Shown piece by piece: positions 60,438 through 64,000 of a stretch of 64,000 nucleotides of DNA. A program made the translations under genes and the position numbers. Numbering within the stretch: position 1 is the stretch's first letter; the number at the start of each line of letters is the position of its first letter. The notes under the pieces were generated by a model. That model saw nothing but the letters and a program-made list of their open reading frames with translations. It had not been told where the DNA came from and did not search any database. This stretch comes from Ciona savignyi (Eukaryota > Chordata > Ascidiacea > Phlebobranchia > Cionidae), in the NCBI GenBank assembly GCA_000149265.1, contig CH002502.1:62001-126000 (forward strand). Direction: 5' to 3'.

Positions 60438-60513
60438 CTAGTACACATTACAGAGTTGTAGAACGAAATTGTATATATTGATACGGAACCTTTGATTGTG
60501 TATATTGATACGA

Positions 60514-60596
60514 AGGTAACACCACAACAACAACAACAAACATCAGCAGACTTTCCACAAGCATTAACACCTGAACTTCACGAGACATCACCATAG
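60514..60596 (+). pseudogene. Spec3-like last-exon fragment (orphan), third copy
   Basis: Reads VTPQQQQQTSADFPQALTPE then LHETSP and stop; followed by the same 3'-UTR-like sequence with AATAAA near 60810. Confidence 0.38.
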
Positions 60597-61081
60597 AAGA
60601 ATTCATCTATGAAGCGCCATTATCATCTACAAACCGCATCTAGATGTTACCACCAAACTAGCCTAAACGGCGCAATCAAACCACTAAGGCCAGCTAGCAA
60701 TACTAACCAGGCATCACCTGTTATAAAGTGCCAATATAAGTTACCCTTTTCGTTAACACGCTTTGTGTAAATACTTTATTACTAACCAGCTTAAAGTATA
60801 AATAATAACAAATAAAGCAGATTAATGCGTTGTATCATTATCGACATTTAAATCGGGACAAATACCGCCATTGATGATCCGTCAATGACGGACGAAACAT
60901 GATAAGATGGCCCCGGACACTTCCCAACTGCGGTTCGACGCACCCATGTTGGGCTTGACCGATGCACCACGGCCGTCCTCCTACATAATTATGGGAAGTC
61001 CGGTCGGTTAGCTTATCTACAAGAGTAAGGGGAGATCTGATAAACAACCTAATGTTTGTTTTATACGCATGACGATTTTTT

Positions 61082-61175
61082 TAGAGTCTCGAACCCATGT
61101 TGGGCTAGTCATAAAAACATTTTTTAGAAGTCCTTATATGAATCGGTCGCGCTAACCATAGGCCACACGACCGTA
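61082..61175 (-). repeat. tRNA-derived SINE copy
   Basis: Minus-strand TACGGTCGTGTGGCCTATGG and GCGACCGATTCATATAAGGA, B-box-like GGGTTCGAGACTC. Confidence 0.5.
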
Positions 61176-61204
61176 CTATTTTTTTTGTTTTTATGCATTT
61201 TTTT

Positions 61205-61312
61205 AACGAGACAAGCGTCGAACCCATGATGGGCTCGTCACCAAGACCGGTTTTTGTATAAGAGTCGGTATATGTATCGGTCGCGTTAACCATTCGGCCA
61301 CACGACCGTACA
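61205..61312 (-). repeat. tRNA-derived SINE copy, best preserved
   Basis: Minus-strand GTCGTGTGGCCGAATGGTTA, ACGCGACCGATACATATACC, then GGTCTTGGTGACGAGCCCAT and CATGGGTTCGACGC. It stands head-to-tail with the copy at 61082-61175, about 30 bases apart. Confidence 0.6.
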
Positions 61313-61377
61313 GAATTACGTGTTTTAAGTACTTTTATTCGCAACACCACGCAGCGGTTATAAATAAGCAATAAAAC

Positions 61378-61940
61378 TAGAGAGATGTCAAACACATGTT
61401 TACCCACTACTATTTGTGAAACAAATTTTGTATGCCATATATTCATGCGAGCAGGGTTCTTAACCACAGTTTGTATTTTATACACCGAGTATATAATTTG
61501 TTTTTGCAAGCATAAACGCATGGGGCTCATAGTTATCAAACCAAACTTCTTTTCCATTTACAGTTAAAAAAAAGAATCGTGTTAGATGCACGAACATTTC
61601 ACCACAAATGTTTTTAATTATAGCCTCTTGTCAAGCGCTTTAGTAAAATAAAGCTAAATTCCAGAACCCGATTTAGTTTTTCATGGCTTAGGGGAATTCC
61701 CCTGGGTTGAGTACATAATGACAAAGCTTTATTGCGATTTCATTACTCCTTCTAGTAGACGTCGGGGCAACATGGCATGCATGTCACAATCATGAATTGA
61801 GATCAAAACCTTATTTTTACGGTATTTCCCAAGGTAATTTTAATATTTCATTTAAGTGTTATATCAGAAGCTAATACACTTACATTTTAAGTGTATTAGC
61901 TACCGATTAATTTTTTAAATGGGACCCATAATAATGGTTG
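61378..61940. repeat. Terminal-inverted-repeat element fragment
   Basis: Starts TA|GAGAGATGTCAAACACATG with the family end sequence and part of a monomer. Near 61878-61905 the sequence TAATACACTTACATTTTAAG then TGTATTA forms a short hairpin. Confidence 0.45.
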
Positions 61941-62284
61941 TTATACAGCGTTAACCTTTGAACAACGCATGCCGTGTATGAGTTGGTATCCCAGTTGTGC
62001 AACTAAATAAACAGTAAATATTTCTTAGGAAAATAGGATCGAGAGCCAAGCTTGAACCAACCATACGCTTGGACAAAGTAGGAAATGTTATGTTTATTCT
62101 CGTAAATGGAAAAAAATGCAGGGGTGTTACCTCACCAACAATCGTCAGATTACCTTGCCCCGCCATTATGCAGTGTATTGTGTATATGAATAGGACGTTT
62201 CTTTAAATTGGTAGGACCAATTCGTATTTATAAACCTTCAGGTAATATGCAACGCTTAACAGCAAACTTCTTGGTCGGTTTCTG

Positions 62285-62660
62285 ATAACTCAGCTCGATC
62301 GGAGTTTCTGTGAACAAAGATGCGTTTAAGGAAGAAACGGAAAACTAAAGGAAAGACCTCTTTTTATTACGAAAGGGAAAGACCTCTTTTTTTACTTGCT
62401 TTTTTCCGGGCTTAGTTTTGAACTCATAATGAGTTCGTTGCTAAGACCGTTTTTCTTAAGTAAGTCGATACATGTATCGATCGTGTTAACCATTTGGCCA
62501 CACTTGTAAACCATTCGGTTAAACATTCGGATCGTACAAGAGAAAGACCTAATAAGTATCAATTCGTAGATCAAAATGACAACCTTTTGTAAAAATCTTC
62601 GATAAAGTTAAGAAAGAGTACTTCGAAAAGGGGGTTTCTGTGTTTGCCGCCTTGTGACAA
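62285..62660 (+). pseudogene. Decayed family B promoter and first exon, split by a SINE, third copy
   Basis: CGGAGTTTCTGTGAACAAAG then ATGCGTTTAAGGAAGAAACG, a SINE on the minus strand at about 62406-62505, then AAAAATCTTCGATAAAGTTA. Same layout as 27480-27850. Confidence 0.45.
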
Positions 62661-63394
62661 AGCTCATGGCTAGAAAGCTGTAAGAGTTGGCCCTTCATAC
62701 AAAGACGATTCTTTTGTCATTATAAGTCTTCGACGCTGCACAGTATTCTTTGTTGGTTGTGATTTTCAGGTTTTTAGGATTTAAAAACAGTTTTCGGTAA
62801 AGTTAGCGAAACCCAAGAGCTGGAACTTCACAGTATGGGTGATCACGTGGTTTTAATTCTGCTTACTCAATGCAATCGGAGATTCTTGGAACACAGATGC
62901 GATTACAGAGAAGGAACAACGAAACGCCCATCTGGTTGGAAACAGTTCTATGTAGTTAACAATGCATTGTGATAAAAACTTAAACAATGGAAACATTTAT
63001 TAGTAACATGCCCGGTGTCAAGGATAAAATAAATTTAGGGCCGTGCTACTGTAAACGTTTAAGCTGTGAGTTTACCACGTAGTGTATTTAAAAATACTTT
63101 TCTTTGCATATGATTCGGTAGCGCTAAACAATTAATCACGAAAGAATTATATGAATGGGCAGCTCTAAACATTAGATCAAACGATCTTTTCAATAAAACA
63201 ATAAGAGAATTTGACAGATGGGAAGTCAAGAATTTTTATGATGTTATTAACCTTTATGACTTATAATAAATGTCTGTTCCATACCTAAATAACAAAAAAC
63301 AGGTATATAATTAAATAAAAAGAAAACGGTAAATAAGGTATACTTTGTTTAAAACATTGGGATAGAAAAACCAATCTTAAGGGTTACGCCTGGA

Positions 63395-63448
63395 CGAAGT
63401 TTCTGCTTACTTAACTTTATCGGAGTTTCTGTGTACAAAGATGCGTTT
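63395..63448 (+). CDS. Family B gene, fourth copy, first exon only (cut by gap)
   Basis: GAAGTTTCTGCTTACTTAAC, TTTATCGGAGTTTCTGTG and ACAAAGATGCGTTT match the leader and start of exon A of the other family B genes. The N run begins eight bases after the A of the ATG (63441), so coding content is unknown. Confidence 0.45.
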
Positions 63449-64000
63449 NNNNNNNNNNNNNNNNNNNNNNNNNNNNNNNNNNNNNNNNNNNNNNNNNNNN
63501 NNNNNNNNNNNNNNNNNNNNNNNNNNNNNNNNNNNNNNNNNNNNNNNNNNNNNNNNNNNNNNNNNNNNNNNNNNNNNNNNNNNNNNNNNNNNNNNNNNNN
63601 NNNNNNNNNNNNNNNNNNNNNNNNNNNNNNNNNNNNNNNNNNNNNNNNNNNNNNNNNNNNNNNNNNNNNNNNNNNNNNNNNNNNNNNNNNNNNNNNNNNN
63701 NNNNNNNNNNNNNNNNNNNNNNNNNNNNNNNNNNNNNNNNNNNNNNNNNNNNNNNNNNNNNNNNNNNNNNNNNNNNNNNNNNNNNNNNNNNNNNNNNNNN
63801 NNNNNNNNNNNNNNNNNNNNNNNNNNNNNNNNNNNNNNNNNNNNNNNNNNNNNNNNNNNNNNNNNNNNNNNNNNNNNNNNNNNNNNNNNNNNNNNNNNNN
63901 NNNNNNNNNNNNNNNNNNNNNNNNNNNNNNNNNNNNNNNNNNNNNNNNNNNNNNNNNNNNNNNNNNNNNNNNNNNNNNNNNNNNNNNNNNNNNNNNNNNN
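63449..64000. other. Assembly gap to window end
   Basis: N from 63449 to the end of the window. Confidence 0.95.

Larger units (their letters stand above)
60438..63448. repeat. Segmental duplication, partial copy 3
   Basis: Repeats the order seen at 24641-28614 in shortened form: Spec3-tail fragment, AAGTCCGGTCGGTTAGC motif, two SINEs, a terminal-inverted-repeat element, a family B relic, and the family B leader, which runs into the terminal gap. Confidence 0.75.

Overview
The window is animal genomic DNA from a low-GC, intron-bearing genome. The recognisable host genes are a MASP/C1r/C1s-like complement protease, two Spec3/Stum-type membrane proteins and a family-4 sulfotransferase. Together with short introns and very dense small repeats they suggest an invertebrate deuterostome, most likely an ascidian tunicate such as Ciona (inference, about 0.6). 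Three N runs (23199-23298, 39572-39671, 63449-64000) mark scaffold gaps.

Layout. (1) 350-1830, minus strand: the first four visible coding exons of a MASP-like gene (signal peptide, CUB, calcium-binding EGF, start of CUB2) running off the left edge. (2) 1831-8436: no gene; a very large inverted repeat built from ~335-bp monomers and ending in a GAGAGTGTCAACCA terminal repeat. (3) 8437-18707: a tandem array of ~2.34-kb units whose last member is inverted; four units carry an intact two-exon gene for a ~70-aa secreted, cysteine-free peptide ('family A'). (4) 18708-21433: another copy of the terminal-inverted-repeat element. (5) 23348-24299 and 31936-34014: two four-exon Spec3/Stum-like genes. 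(6) 24641-30925, duplicated as 51753-59455 and in part as 60438-63448: a segmental duplication carrying a second small secreted family ('family B') with a run of ten arginines, a Pro-rich linker and a second Arg block; three copies are readable and a fourth is cut by the right-hand gap. (7) 35060-49983: a decayed Ty3/gypsy relic split by a young BEL/Pao LTR element laid out as LTR-internal-LTR-internal-LTR inside one 5-bp target duplication. (8) 50912-51658: an intronless sulfotransferase-like ORF with a C-terminal membrane helix.

The best candidates for undescribed biology are the two small secreted peptide families. Neither resembles a family I know. Both have clean signal peptides and consistent splice sites, and both sit in recently amplified DNA. 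In family B the differences between copies in the main exon are almost all synonymous. In family A the N-terminal half is constant and the C-terminal few residues vary. A role as effector or signalling peptides is inference only. tRNA-derived SINEs and the terminal-inverted-repeat family fill much of the remaining sequence.
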